This document shows, piece after piece, positions 46,814 through 54,504 of a stretch of 64,000 nucleotides of DNA. The stretch covers positions 2,914,001 through 2,978,000 of the forward strand of contig NZ_CP020892.1 in the NCBI RefSeq assembly GCF_002163625.1. The letters are read 5' to 3'. The first letter of the stretch is position 1; every line of letters starts with the position of its first letter. The DNA is from Pseudomonas sp. M30-35 (GTDB lineage Bacteria > Pseudomonadota > Gammaproteobacteria > Pseudomonadales > Pseudomonadaceae). The notes under the pieces are model-generated. The model was not told the origin of the DNA. It did no database searches and saw only the letters and a list, made by a program, of their open reading frames with translations. Made by a program: the position numbers and the translations under genes.

Positions 46814-47583
46814 TCAAGCAGCCTCAAGAGCTGGCATTGTTAGCCGAGTCTGGGCGGCTGCTCGCGTTGGTGTTCGAAATGCTCGATCAAACGCCACTCA
46901 CCGGCATGTCAACGCTTGAAATCGATGCACGGGTCGAGAGATTCATCGTCGATGAGCTTCAGGCCCGCCCTGCCAGCAAGGGTCAATATGGCTACGGGTT
47001 CGTGTTGAATTGCTCGGTGAATGATGTGGTCTGCCACGGCGTGCCATCGCCATCAAAAGTGCTTCAGGATGGCGACATTATTAACCTCGACATCACCCTC
47101 GAAAAAAACGGCTATATCGCAGACTCCAGCAAAACCTATCTGATTGGCGAGGTCAGCCCAGCCGCCAAAAAGCTGGTTGAGGTCACCTACGAAGCTATGT
47201 GGAAAGGTATTCGAGCGGTTCGCCCAGGAGCGCGGCTTGGGGATATCGGCTCAGAAATCGAGAGCCACGCCAAGCGCAACGGCTATTCTGTGGTACGTGA
47301 ATACTGTGGCCATGGCATCGGCCGAGAGATGCATGAAGCGCCACAGGTGCTGCACTTCGGCACACCGGGGACTGGCCTTGTGTTGCAGGAAGGCATGGTT
47401 TTTACGATCGAGCCAATGCTCAATCAAGGCAAACGAGCGGTCAGGACTAAAGCCGACGGTTGGACTGTTGTGACCAAAGACGGCGCACTTTCCGCGCAGT
47501 TCGAGCACACCGTTGCGGTCACGGCTGACGGTGTATCAGTGCTGACCCTACGCCCGGATGAGCTCGACATGGTTAGCCGCTGA
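46810..47583 (+). CDS. map: Type I methionine aminopeptidase (second copy, ParD-linked)
   Basis: 257 aa. Pita-bread fold with metal ligands visible in NLDITLEKNGYIADSS (two Asp), GHGIGREMHEAP (His), TIEPML (Glu) and QFEHTVAVT (Glu). VCHGVPS is the substrate-His region. It removes N-terminal Met from nascent proteins. Since essential map genes in Pseudomonas usually lie beside rpsB/tsf, this is probably an accessory copy, translationally coupled to the ParD-like gene. Confidence 0.92.
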   Translation: MIKQPQELALLAESGRLLALVFEMLDQTPLTGMSTLEIDARVERFIVDELQARPASKGQYGYGFVLNCSVNDVVCHGVPSPSKVLQDGDIINLDITLEKNGYIADSSKTYLIGEVSPAAKKLVEVTYEAMWKGIRAVRPGARLGDIGSEIESHAKRNGYSVVREYCGHGIGREMHEAPQVLHFGTPGTGLVLQEGMVFTIEPMLNQGKRAVRTKADGWTVVTKDGALSAQFEHTVAVTADGVSVLTLRPDELDMVSR

Positions 47584-47749
47584 AAGTTGTCATCCGGGTG
47601 ATAACAACTGGACGATGCCGTCATTGGCAATCGGCAGTTTTATCCTCAAGCAGGCGTTTAGAATAGGCAAGATAAAGGCGTTCGCTGTAAGTTACATCGA
47701 TCAACCGTTATGCAGTCTGTAGCCACGAAATAAGGAAACTTGCGAGAAC

Positions 47750-48922
47750 ATGCTCAGTAAAAACCGCTTTGGAGTTGTGCTGTTAACCAGCACCTTATGG
47801 ACGTTTGGTAGCGGTTATTGCCTCGCGTCGAACCCGTCGTCGAGCGCATTGAAAACGTCTGTGGACGCAATCATTCAGCCGCTCATGCAAAGCCAGGATG
47901 TTCCCGGTATGGCCGTGGCGGTGCTCGTCGATGGCAAGGCTCATTACTTTAGCTACGGCGTTGCATCCAAAGCCGATAAGCAGCCTGTGACGCCAAACAC
48001 ACTCTTCGAAATCGGCTCGGTCAGCAAAACGTTCACCGCAACACTCGCCGGCTACGCTGTCGCACAAGATGCATTGTCGTTGTCGAATAACGCCAACCAT
48101 TACGTGCCGCAATTACACGGCAGTGCTTTTGACAATATCAGCGTGCTTAACCTGGGGACCTATACCGCAGGCGGGCTGCCATTGCAGTTTCCGAATGAAG
48201 CGGACGCCGCAGACAAGATGATGGGCTACTACCAACAGTGGCAACCAAGGTTTGCGCCCGCTGAGCAACGGCTGTATTCGAACCCAAGCCTGGGCCTGTT
48301 TGGTTACGCGGCGGCCAAGAGCCTTGGCCAGCCGTTTGACGACTTGATGGAAAAAACGTTGTTTCCCAAATTGGGGCTGAAGAGCAGCTACATTGAGGTT
48401 CCACAGGATCAAATGAGCCGCTACGCCCAAGGCTATACAAAGGATAATAACCTTGCCAGAGTCGGCCCGGGCGCAATGGCATCGCAAGCCTATGGCGTGA
48501 AAACTACCGCCGAGGACTTGCTGCATTTTGTCCGTTTGAACCTGCAACCGCAGGCGCTCGAGCCTGCACTGAAAAAGGCAATCGACCTAACGCAAACCAG
48601 CTATTACCAAGCCGGGCAGCTTACCCAAGGCCTCGGCTGGGAGCTATACACCTACCCAGTTGCGCTAAACACCTTGCTATCGGGGAACTCATCGCAGATG
48701 GCGCTTGAGCCACATAAGGCCAACTGGTTTGAAACGCCACGCCCGCCACAGGCGAATTCGTTGATTAACAAAACCGGCTCGACCAATGGCTTCGGTGCTT
48801 ACGTCGTCTATATCCCGGCAAAACAAATTGGCATTGTTCTGCTGGCGAACAAGAATTACCCGATCCCAAGCAGAGTCAAAGCTGCTTATGAGCTGCTCAG
48901 CGTATTGGACACAGACAGGTAG
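47750..48922 (+). CDS. ampC: Class C beta-lactamase (AmpC family)
   Basis: 390 aa. Signal peptide (GVVLLTSTLWTFGSGYCLA). Active-site motifs: Ser90-Val-Ser-Lys93 in EIGSVSKTFTA, Tyr176-Ser-Asn178 in LYSNPSLG, Lys341-Thr-Gly343 in NKTGSTNGFGAYV. GYTKDNNLARVGPGAM and SYGVKTTAEDLL-like stretches are also typical of AmpC. A periplasmic serine hydrolase of penicillins and cephalosporins. No ampR gene is adjacent, so the inducible AmpR switch common in P. aeruginosa and enterobacteria is not visible here; expression may be constitutive or controlled from a distance. Confidence 0.93.
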   Translation: MLSKNRFGVVLLTSTLWTFGSGYCLASNPSSSALKTSVDAIIQPLMQSQDVPGMAVAVLVDGKAHYFSYGVASKADKQPVTPNTLFEIGSVSKTFTATLAGYAVAQDALSLSNNANHYVPQLHGSAFDNISVLNLGTYTAGGLPLQFPNEADAADKMMGYYQQWQPRFAPAEQRLYSNPSLGLFGYAAAKSLGQPFDDLMEKTLFPKLGLKSSYIEVPQDQMSRYAQGYTKDNNLARVGPGAMASQAYGVKTTAEDLLHFVRLNLQPQALEPALKKAIDLTQTSYYQAGQLTQGLGWELYTYPVALNTLLSGNSSQMALEPHKANWFETPRPPQANSLINKTGSTNGFGAYVVYIPAKQIGIVLLANKNYPIPSRVKAAYELLSVLDTDR

Positions 48923-48928
48923 CGGCGA

Positions 48929-48983
48929 GCCTCGCTTCGCCACCACTACTTCGACAGTTAGTGATGCATGGCGTAAGCGAGGC
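48929..48983. terminator. Large imperfect hairpin after ampC
   Basis: GCCTCGCTTCGCC (48929-48941) and GGCGTAAGCGAGGC (48970-48983) pair with one bulge, and an inner CACTA/TAGTG pair lies inside. It follows the ampC stop by a few bases. It may terminate ampC or be a dispersed palindromic repeat; no T-run follows. Confidence 0.5.
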
Positions 48984-49063
48984 GGCCACGTAAAGGCTAA
49001 TGCAGAAAGGTAGGGGGCTTACCTTCTCGGTATTGGCCCATGCGCAGCGTTTCAGCAATCGGC

Positions 49064-49510
49064 TTACGTTGATACGGGGGCCAAGTGCCCCAAATGAACC
49101 GATGTTTTAGGCAGTACCGGGCTGAAGGTATGACGAGTGGTTTTGTAGGGAAAAATCTCTCCGCGATTGAGCGTGTCGAAAATTTTCCGCACATCAAAAC
49201 AAGCACCGGTGCGCCAGTCATGCACACAAACACGTGGGTCATCATAATCGAGCTCGATACACGGGATTGTTTCGAAACCCAGCACTTTAGCCACAGTGAA
49301 CCGATGGTTTCCGTCCATCACAATACCGCTCGCGCGTTCCACAACAATGGGCTCTAACCAGCGCCCCTCTCGAACGATTGAACGAGCCAGTCGCTGGACA
49401 CACTGAAGGTCTACCCGCTCGGACTGCCGAACATCGACCAAGGGCCTCAAAACGACATCATAGAACTCGCGGCTGCATGTTTTTGCCGCCAAAATACATT
49501 TCCTATGCAT
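49064..49510 (-). CDS. ParB/Srx-fold protein, SbnI/SerK-like (putative L-serine kinase)
   Basis: 148 aa. VVLRPLVDVRQSERVD, QRLARSIVREGRWLEPIVVE, SGIVMDGNHRFTVAKVLGFE and IPCIELDYDDPRVCVHDWR match the ParB-like proteins that include SbnI and SerK, in which the D-G-x-H-R loop binds nucleotide. Those enzymes phosphorylate L-serine to O-phosphoserine. It is shorter than staphylococcal SbnI (about 254 aa), lacking the C-terminal portion. The ATG at 49510 has AGGGGA eight bases upstream and lies 31 bases after the CitE-like stop, so they form an operon. Its role in feeding the SbnA-like enzyme is inferred from family and location. Confidence 0.78.
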   Translation of the reverse strand: MHRKCILAAKTCSREFYDVVLRPLVDVRQSERVDLQCVQRLARSIVREGRWLEPIVVERASGIVMDGNHRFTVAKVLGFETIPCIELDYDDPRVCVHDWRTGACFDVRKIFDTLNRGEIFPYKTTRHTFSPVLPKTSVHLGHLAPVST

Positions 49511-49541
49511 GCTTATTCCCCTGAAAATATTGAATAAGGCG

Positions 49542-50420
49542 CTATTGGCGGCGACGGTCGTGGGCCTGTGAGAAGGCTTTAATACGCTCGGCATGTTCGA
49601 TCAGCGGCAGGTCGACCATCTTTCCGTCGATCTTAATCGCATGATTCTCGCAGGCAGCTGCTTGCAGAACCTTATCCGCCCAGTTGAGTTGACTGGCATC
49701 AGGAAGCAGGCAGGCATGCACGGTATTCAATTGCTGAGGATGAATACATAGCTTGGCCGCAAACCCGAGGCTTCTTGCGTATCTCGTGTCTTCCATCAAC
49801 ACCTGATCGTCGTGAATCTCTGGGGTCACGCCATCAATGGGCGCTGGCAATCCAGCATTGCGTGAAGCCAGAACAATCTGACTGCGCGCCAGCAGAAATG
49901 CTTGCGGAGATTGTGCGCAGTTAACGTCCAGCGAGTAATCGAGTGAGCCAAATGCCAGGCGGCTCACACCTGCAAGCAGCGCAATAGCCTGAACGTTCTG
50001 CACCCCTCTTGCCGTCTCGATGATCGCGACAATACGCAGGTTCGGGTTCCACTCCAGCAGGCGTTCAATGACCGGACGAAGCAATGTTGGGTCTTCGGCT
50101 TTGGGCAAAAAAATCCCTGTACAGCGGTCCGCATGGCGCATGTCACGCAACCACGCCATATCTTCGCGCAAATAAGGGCTGAGCATCCCGTTGATACGAA
50201 TGTAACGCTCGCTGAAAGTCGACGGTGTACTTTCGTGCCAAGCCAGTACAGCGGTTCTCGCTGCGGCTTTACTCTGCGGATGCACCGCATCCTCAAGATC
50301 AAGAATGATTGCATCAGGTTTTGCTTCTACACCCTTGGCAAACCGTTCCGCCCTATTCCCAGGAATGAACAAATAAGTAAGTGGTTGCTCCATTTGAGCT
50401 AAGCATGCGTCGTTTTTCAT
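49542..50420 (-). CDS. HpcH/HpaI aldolase (CitE/SbnG-like) family protein
   Basis: 292 aa TIM-barrel lyase: YLFIPGNRAERFAKGVEAKP, AIILDLEDAVHPQSKAAART (metal-binding acidic residues), RYIRINGMLSPYLREDM and GIFLPKAEDPT, followed by AIIETARGVQNV and CIHPQQLNTVHACL, the CitE-type order. In staphyloferrin B loci the HpcH/HpaI protein SbnG makes citrate from oxaloacetate and acetyl-CoA, and this gene sits at the corresponding position. It may supply citrate or cleave a CoA ester; sequence alone does not decide. Leftward gene sharing a control region with the siderophore operon. Ribosome site AAGGATC precedes the ATG. Confidence 0.85.
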   Translation of the reverse strand: MKNDACLAQMEQPLTYLFIPGNRAERFAKGVEAKPDAIILDLEDAVHPQSKAAARTAVLAWHESTPSTFSERYIRINGMLSPYLREDMAWLRDMRHADRCTGIFLPKAEDPTLLRPVIERLLEWNPNLRIVAIIETARGVQNVQAIALLAGVSRLAFGSLDYSLDVNCAQSPQAFLLARSQIVLASRNAGLPAPIDGVTPEIHDDQVLMEDTRYARSLGFAAKLCIHPQQLNTVHACLLPDASQLNWADKVLQAAACENHAIKIDGKMVDLPLIEHAERIKAFSQAHDRRRQ

Positions 50421-50846
50421 GATTCTGATCCTTGGCGAGCTTCGATAATGGATAACTGATCAAACCCTTCTCGACCGGCATATGGCTGGTAACTGCAGCC
50501 AATCCTTGGAGCACTTCGTTTCTACCTCCCCCGGGGAAAAGCACAGGAATTGAAATACTCGAAAACTATAGTTGATTATCATTCGCATTATCAATACGAT
50601 TCTCATCTAGCAAATTGGCAACTTCTAGCTCATGGCTGTTTAGCCCGGCTTTCTTAACAACAGTGATGTTGGCCAGAAATGGCGTCGCCCTATCACCTCA
50701 GTACCAACAGGATGACTGGTATGCACTTGTTCAAAATTGGTAATTCGCGTGATCGTGTTCGCCACCCCGAGGTACGCCCCAGCAGCTCCGATCTGCTAGC
50801 AAGTCAGTGGCTACTTAACGTTTCTTGCACGCTGGGGAGCTAGGAG
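50421..50846. promoter_or_regulatory. Divergent promoter region of the siderophore locus
   Basis: 426 bases between the leftward CitE/SbnI-like pair and the rightward biosynthetic operon. It contains the Fur-box-like sequence listed separately. No coding frame here looks real; a 63-codon minus-strand frame overlaps the CitE start and is rejected. Confidence 0.7.
50574..50592. promoter_or_regulatory. Fur box upstream of the siderophore operon
   Basis: GATTATCATTCGCATTATC agrees with the 19-base Fur consensus GATAATGATAATCATTATC at 14 of 19 positions by eye. An overlapping AT-rich extension (to about 50605) contains further partial repeats. Its place between the two divergent operons would let iron-loaded Fur repress both. 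Confidence 0.75.
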
Positions 50847-52238
50847 ATGCCGAGAACTCCTGAACTCTCTTCGCGAGTTGTTAATGCACATTCGCCGACG
50901 CAACTTGAGCCTTTGATAGACCCGATTATTGAGCAGTTTATTTATGAAACCCCTGACAGGCTTTTACGTCTGGTCGAAGAGCATGGCTCGCCACTTAATA
51001 TCGTCTGGCCCCACGCTATGCGGGAAAATGTGGAGCACATGTGCTCAGTTCTGCGGGCTCACAATCTAGGTTTTGAAATTTTTTATGGGGCCAAGGCAAA
51101 TAAATCACATGCACTGATTCGTACCGCCATCGAGGCCAAGATCGGCGTAGACGTTTCAAGCCTTTATGAATTCCAAGACGCTCTGGCGGCGGGAGGTTGC
51201 GCCACGCGGCTGTGTGCAACCGGACCGGCAAAGACCGAGGCGTTTCATCAAGCGCTTATCTTGAGAGGCGCATTGATCAGCGTCGACTCGCTGGAAGAGT
51301 TCGAGCATCTGCATGCAACCGCACTGAATCTAACCAGCGGCTTACGCGCTAAAGTTTTACTGCGCTATCGACCTCAAGACGCTCTAACAAGTCGTTTCGG
51401 CATGGGCAAAAAGGAGTTATCGGAGTGCCTGCGTCGCATCACGCAATCGCCCGTGATCGAGTTTGATGGTTTTCACTTCCATCTCAGTGGTTATCGCTGT
51501 GAAGACCGTGCTCAGGCATTCAGGGAAATCGTGCCCTTTATCGATGAGGCCCGAGTCTTAGGCCTGTCACCTCGCATGATTGATATCGGTGGGGGCCTGC
51601 CGATGCAATATGTAGATAAAGATATCTTTGAGTCATTCTTAAAAAACCAGCATCTGCCCCGCCACTACCACGGCAATCAAATACCCAACTCTTTCTATCC
51701 CTACGGTACGCAGATAAACCCCAGCCTGTGGCTGCAACAGTTACTAAACACCTGTGTTGCGCCTGAGCAATCTGTCGCCCAGTACCTTCAAGCGCAGGAC
51801 ATTATTCTGGCGCTAGAACCGGGTCGGAGCCTGGTCGATCAAGCCGCAATTTCGCTGTTCAGGATTACCCGAGTTAAGCACCTTGAGGACGCGAAATATG
51901 TGCTGTTTGTCGAGGGCAGTAGCTTCAGCGCGTGTGAGACCTGGTTCAACTCTGAATTCATGCTCGACCCCATTCTGATCAGCACCCAATCAGCGTCGTC
52001 TGCAAGCCCCACGCAGGCATATATCGCCGGCCATAGCTGCCTGGACGATGACGTTCTTAGCCGACGCTTCATTCCATTTCATGTCACCCCACAAACCGGC
52101 GACCTGTTGGTTTATGTCAACACCGCTGGGTATCAAATGGACTTACTGGAAAACCAATTTCATCGCCACCCGCATCCCACGCGGATAACCGCAACTTGCA
52201 ATGCAGACAACCACCTTACGTTTTCACCTGACTACTAA
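50847..52238 (+). CDS. Type III-fold PLP-dependent decarboxylase (SbnH/LysA-like)
   Basis: 463 aa. Alanine-racemase-fold barrel with PLP Lys83 in FEIFYGAKANKSHAL, then HFHLSGYRCED (His stacking on PLP), DIGGGLPMQYV (glycine loop), ALEPGRSLVDQ and the C-terminal VEGSSFSACETW and YVNTAGYQMDL. This belongs to the decarboxylase family that includes SbnH (citryl-diaminopropionate decarboxylase) and vibrioferrin PvsE. Likely removes a carboxyl from a diaminopropionate or serine adduct. GGGGAG lies seven bases upstream of the ATG. First gene of the biosynthetic operon; SbnA-like starts 12 bases after it. Confidence 0.88.
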   Translation: MPRTPELSSRVVNAHSPTQLEPLIDPIIEQFIYETPDRLLRLVEEHGSPLNIVWPHAMRENVEHMCSVLRAHNLGFEIFYGAKANKSHALIRTAIEAKIGVDVSSLYEFQDALAAGGCATRLCATGPAKTEAFHQALILRGALISVDSLEEFEHLHATALNLTSGLRAKVLLRYRPQDALTSRFGMGKKELSECLRRITQSPVIEFDGFHFHLSGYRCEDRAQAFREIVPFIDEARVLGLSPRMIDIGGGLPMQYVDKDIFESFLKNQHLPRHYHGNQIPNSFYPYGTQINPSLWLQQLLNTCVAPEQSVAQYLQAQDIILALEPGRSLVDQAAISLFRITRVKHLEDAKYVLFVEGSSFSACETWFNSEFMLDPILISTQSASSASPTQAYIAGHSCLDDDVLSRRFIPFHVTPQTGDLLVYVNTAGYQMDLLENQFHRHPHPTRITATCNADNHLTFSPDY

Positions 52239-52250
52239 AGGGAGCGCTTC

Positions 52251-53294
52251 ATGATACTTAATAAAGTTTCAGGTCTGATCGGCAATACCCCAATGCTCGC
52301 CCTATCCATCCCGGACACCGCTTCCAGGTTGTTATTGAAAATAGAAAAAAATAATCCGGGTGGCAGCATGAAGGACCGGATGGCCCGAAATATGGTGCTG
52401 GCCGCTTTAAAGTCAGGTCGCCTGAAGCGTGGCGGCGTCATTATCGAATCCTCATCTGGAAATACCGGCATCGGTCTGGCCATGACGGCCGTGGAGTTCG
52501 GCTTACAGTTCATCGCCGTGGTCGACCATCACGCAGCCCAAGACAAGATTGCAGTGATGAAAGCCTTAGGCGCTGATGTGCGCTTTGTGTCCGGCACCTA
52601 TCAAGAAGACGAAGTCGCCGTTGTCGAGCGGCAACGGCTGGCTGCGGAACTGGCGATGGAGATACCCGGAGCGGTGTTTATGAATCAATCCGATAACGCT
52701 GCTAATGCCGGTGGTTATTCGGATTTCGTCCGCGAAATCGTTGCACAGGTTGATGGGAAAATTGATGCCTATGTCGGCTGCGTTGGCACGGGTGGTTCAA
52801 TGACAGGCATTGCTCGCGGCCTGAAGCTACACAACTCGGATGCGGTCATGGTCGCCGTCGAACCCGCAGGCTCGATTGTCTTCGGCCAGCCCGGTTACCC
52901 CTATTACCAATCCGGGACTGGCACACCAGCAGGCGACACTGTAGGCCTGGTGCTGGACTACAGCTGCATTGACTTAGGCATGCAAGTCACAGACTCCCAG
53001 GCATTCGAAACCGCACGCTACATCGCCCGTAATACAGCGCTATTGGTCGGAGGTTCAACGGGAGGCGTCATCTACAAGGCACTGGAGCTTGTGCACAAAG
53101 GCGTGATCGGCGGCAACGTCGTTGTTCCGGTAGCCGACGGTGGTGAGAAATACCTGCATACGGTGTTCAACGATAGCTGGCTTGAAGCAAGAGGTTTAAC
53201 CGACCAGCACGTCTGGAGCCAGTTGGATGACTGGCTGGGCACTGCACATTTGCTCGAATACGCCTCCCCTACTCTTCAGTTGAATGTCGCGTGA
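52251..53294 (+). CDS. sbnA: SbnA-like PLP enzyme, N-(2-amino-2-carboxyethyl)-L-glutamate synthase family
   Basis: 347 aa. Cysteine-synthase fold with PLP Lys41 in NNPGGSMKDRMARN, SSSGNTGIGLAM (about residues 67-78), GCVGTGGSMTGIARGLK, and the SbnA-typical VAVEPAGSIVFGQPG and VADGGEKYLHTVFNDSWLE near the C-terminus. SbnA condenses O-phosphoserine with glutamate to give ACEGA, the precursor of L-2,3-diaminopropionate. An SbnI-like kinase in the same locus could provide the phosphoserine. Its end overlaps the next gene by four bases (GTGA), showing tight coupling to the opine-dehydrogenase-type protein. General cysteine synthase function is less likely because of this context. Confidence 0.88.
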   Translation: MILNKVSGLIGNTPMLALSIPDTASRLLLKIEKNNPGGSMKDRMARNMVLAALKSGRLKRGGVIIESSSGNTGIGLAMTAVEFGLQFIAVVDHHAAQDKIAVMKALGADVRFVSGTYQEDEVAVVERQRLAAELAMEIPGAVFMNQSDNAANAGGYSDFVREIVAQVDGKIDAYVGCVGTGGSMTGIARGLKLHNSDAVMVAVEPAGSIVFGQPGYPYYQSGTGTPAGDTVGLVLDYSCIDLGMQVTDSQAFETARYIARNTALLVGGSTGGVIYKALELVHKGVIGGNVVVPVADGGEKYLHTVFNDSWLEARGLTDQHVWSQLDDWLGTAHLLEYASPTLQLNVA

Positions 53295-54466
53295 GCCCTG
53301 CACAGGAGTACACCCCATTGGCTAAATTAAACGTCGTTATATGTGGCGCAGGCAGAACCGGACACCTCAACGCGATTCTGTTCAAGCAACATCAAAACAT
53401 TCATGTCTCGTTGCTGACCAACAACCTTGAAGTTGTCGACAAGCACACACGTAAAATCAAGATGAATGCGATCTTGCCTGATGCAAGCAGGCTTATCGGC
53501 CAGCCGGATATCGTCACCAATGATGCACGACTCGCAGTGCAGGACGCCGACATTGTTGTCATCACCGTACCCGCCAATGCGCGCACTGAAATACTCAGAG
53601 CCATTGAGCCTCATCTGCCCTCACACAAACCCGTTTACGTCGGAGCGATACCAGGGTTCTGCGGATTTGACTGGCTGGCCCAGGCAACATTCATAAACCG
53701 ACCCAATGTGGTCATCTGGGGAATGAAGGATGTGCCTCACACCGCCTTCGACCTCGTGCCCGGTGAGTCGGTGAAGATGGGTGGCGGTAAGAGCCAACTC
53801 TATATAGCCACTCATGCGCGTGAAACCGCCCACTCACGAAGCGCGCTGCTGGGTTATCTCACAACCTTATACGGGCCGTGTGTGATCTTGCTGGACAACT
53901 ATCTCGAAATAACCCTGACGCCTGGAAATCCGATTATGCACAGCTCGGTTATCTACGGTTTGATCGGTCCTTACGGCCAATGGCACCAGCGAATTTTCCC
54001 CGAGCGCATGTGTTGGTGGAATGAATGTCCGGAATTAGGCGCTTACTTTCTCGAGCGCATGGATGAGGAAAGTCAGCATCTATGTAAGGCGGTAAGCGAA
54101 CACTTGGGGCTCGACCTTTCTTCGGTAAAACCCCTCAAGCAGGAAATCGTCGAAGCCTACGGATCGCAGATTTTCGACTCGGGCACCATGCTCTCAATTT
54201 TACGCACCAACCAGGCCTACAACTCAATATTGGCGCCTATGGTTCCGGCAGGCGACAACCGACCTGGCTATGTGATTGAGCGTGAAAGCCGAGCATTCAA
54301 CGAGGACGTGGCCTACGGCCTGGTATTACTGGTTGAAATGGCCAGACGTCTAGAGCTGAAAGTACCGCACATCGAAGAGGTACTGAACTGGAGTGTTTCG
54401 TACATGCAGGGCCTACGCGACTCGGCGCTGGATTATTTCCCGAGCACATGGCCACACAGCGCCTGA
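53291..54466 (+). CDS. Octopine/opine dehydrogenase family protein (in the SbnB position)
   Basis: 391 aa. N-terminal NAD(P)-binding fold LNVVICGAGRTGHLNAILFK, DADIVVITVPANARTEIL, VYVGAIPGFCGFDW; C-terminal octopine-dehydrogenase domain with LEITLTPGNPIMHSS (including the conserved NPxxH) and the helical FLERMDEESQHLCKAVSEHL. The family catalyses reversible NAD(P)H-dependent reductive condensation of amino acids with 2-oxo acids. ACEGA is formally an opine of diaminopropionate and 2-oxoglutarate, so this enzyme could oxidise it and release diaminopropionate, replacing SbnB (different fold). Start: GTG at 53291 overlapping sbnA, or TTG at 53327 after GGAG. Direction of reaction is inferred. 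Confidence 0.85.
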   Translation: MSPAQEYTPLAKLNVVICGAGRTGHLNAILFKQHQNIHVSLLTNNLEVVDKHTRKIKMNAILPDASRLIGQPDIVTNDARLAVQDADIVVITVPANARTEILRAIEPHLPSHKPVYVGAIPGFCGFDWLAQATFINRPNVVIWGMKDVPHTAFDLVPGESVKMGGGKSQLYIATHARETAHSRSALLGYLTTLYGPCVILLDNYLEITLTPGNPIMHSSVIYGLIGPYGQWHQRIFPERMCWWNECPELGAYFLERMDEESQHLCKAVSEHLGLDLSSVKPLKQEIVEAYGSQIFDSGTMLSILRTNQAYNSILAPMVPAGDNRPGYVIERESRAFNEDVAYGLVLLVEMARRLELKVPHIEEVLNWSVSYMQGLRDSALDYFPSTWPHSA

Positions 54467-54504
54467 CACCACTTTTTCTGCCATTACGAGAGCGGACCTA
54501 AACT

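Noticed and set aside
47584..47612. Hairpin after the methionine aminopeptidase gene
   Set aside because: Arms AGTTGT/ACAACT pair, but the inner part is mismatched and no T-run follows; too weak to list as a terminator.
49085..49357. Plus-strand 90-codon ORF
   Set aside because: Antisense to the SbnI-like gene and without domain features.
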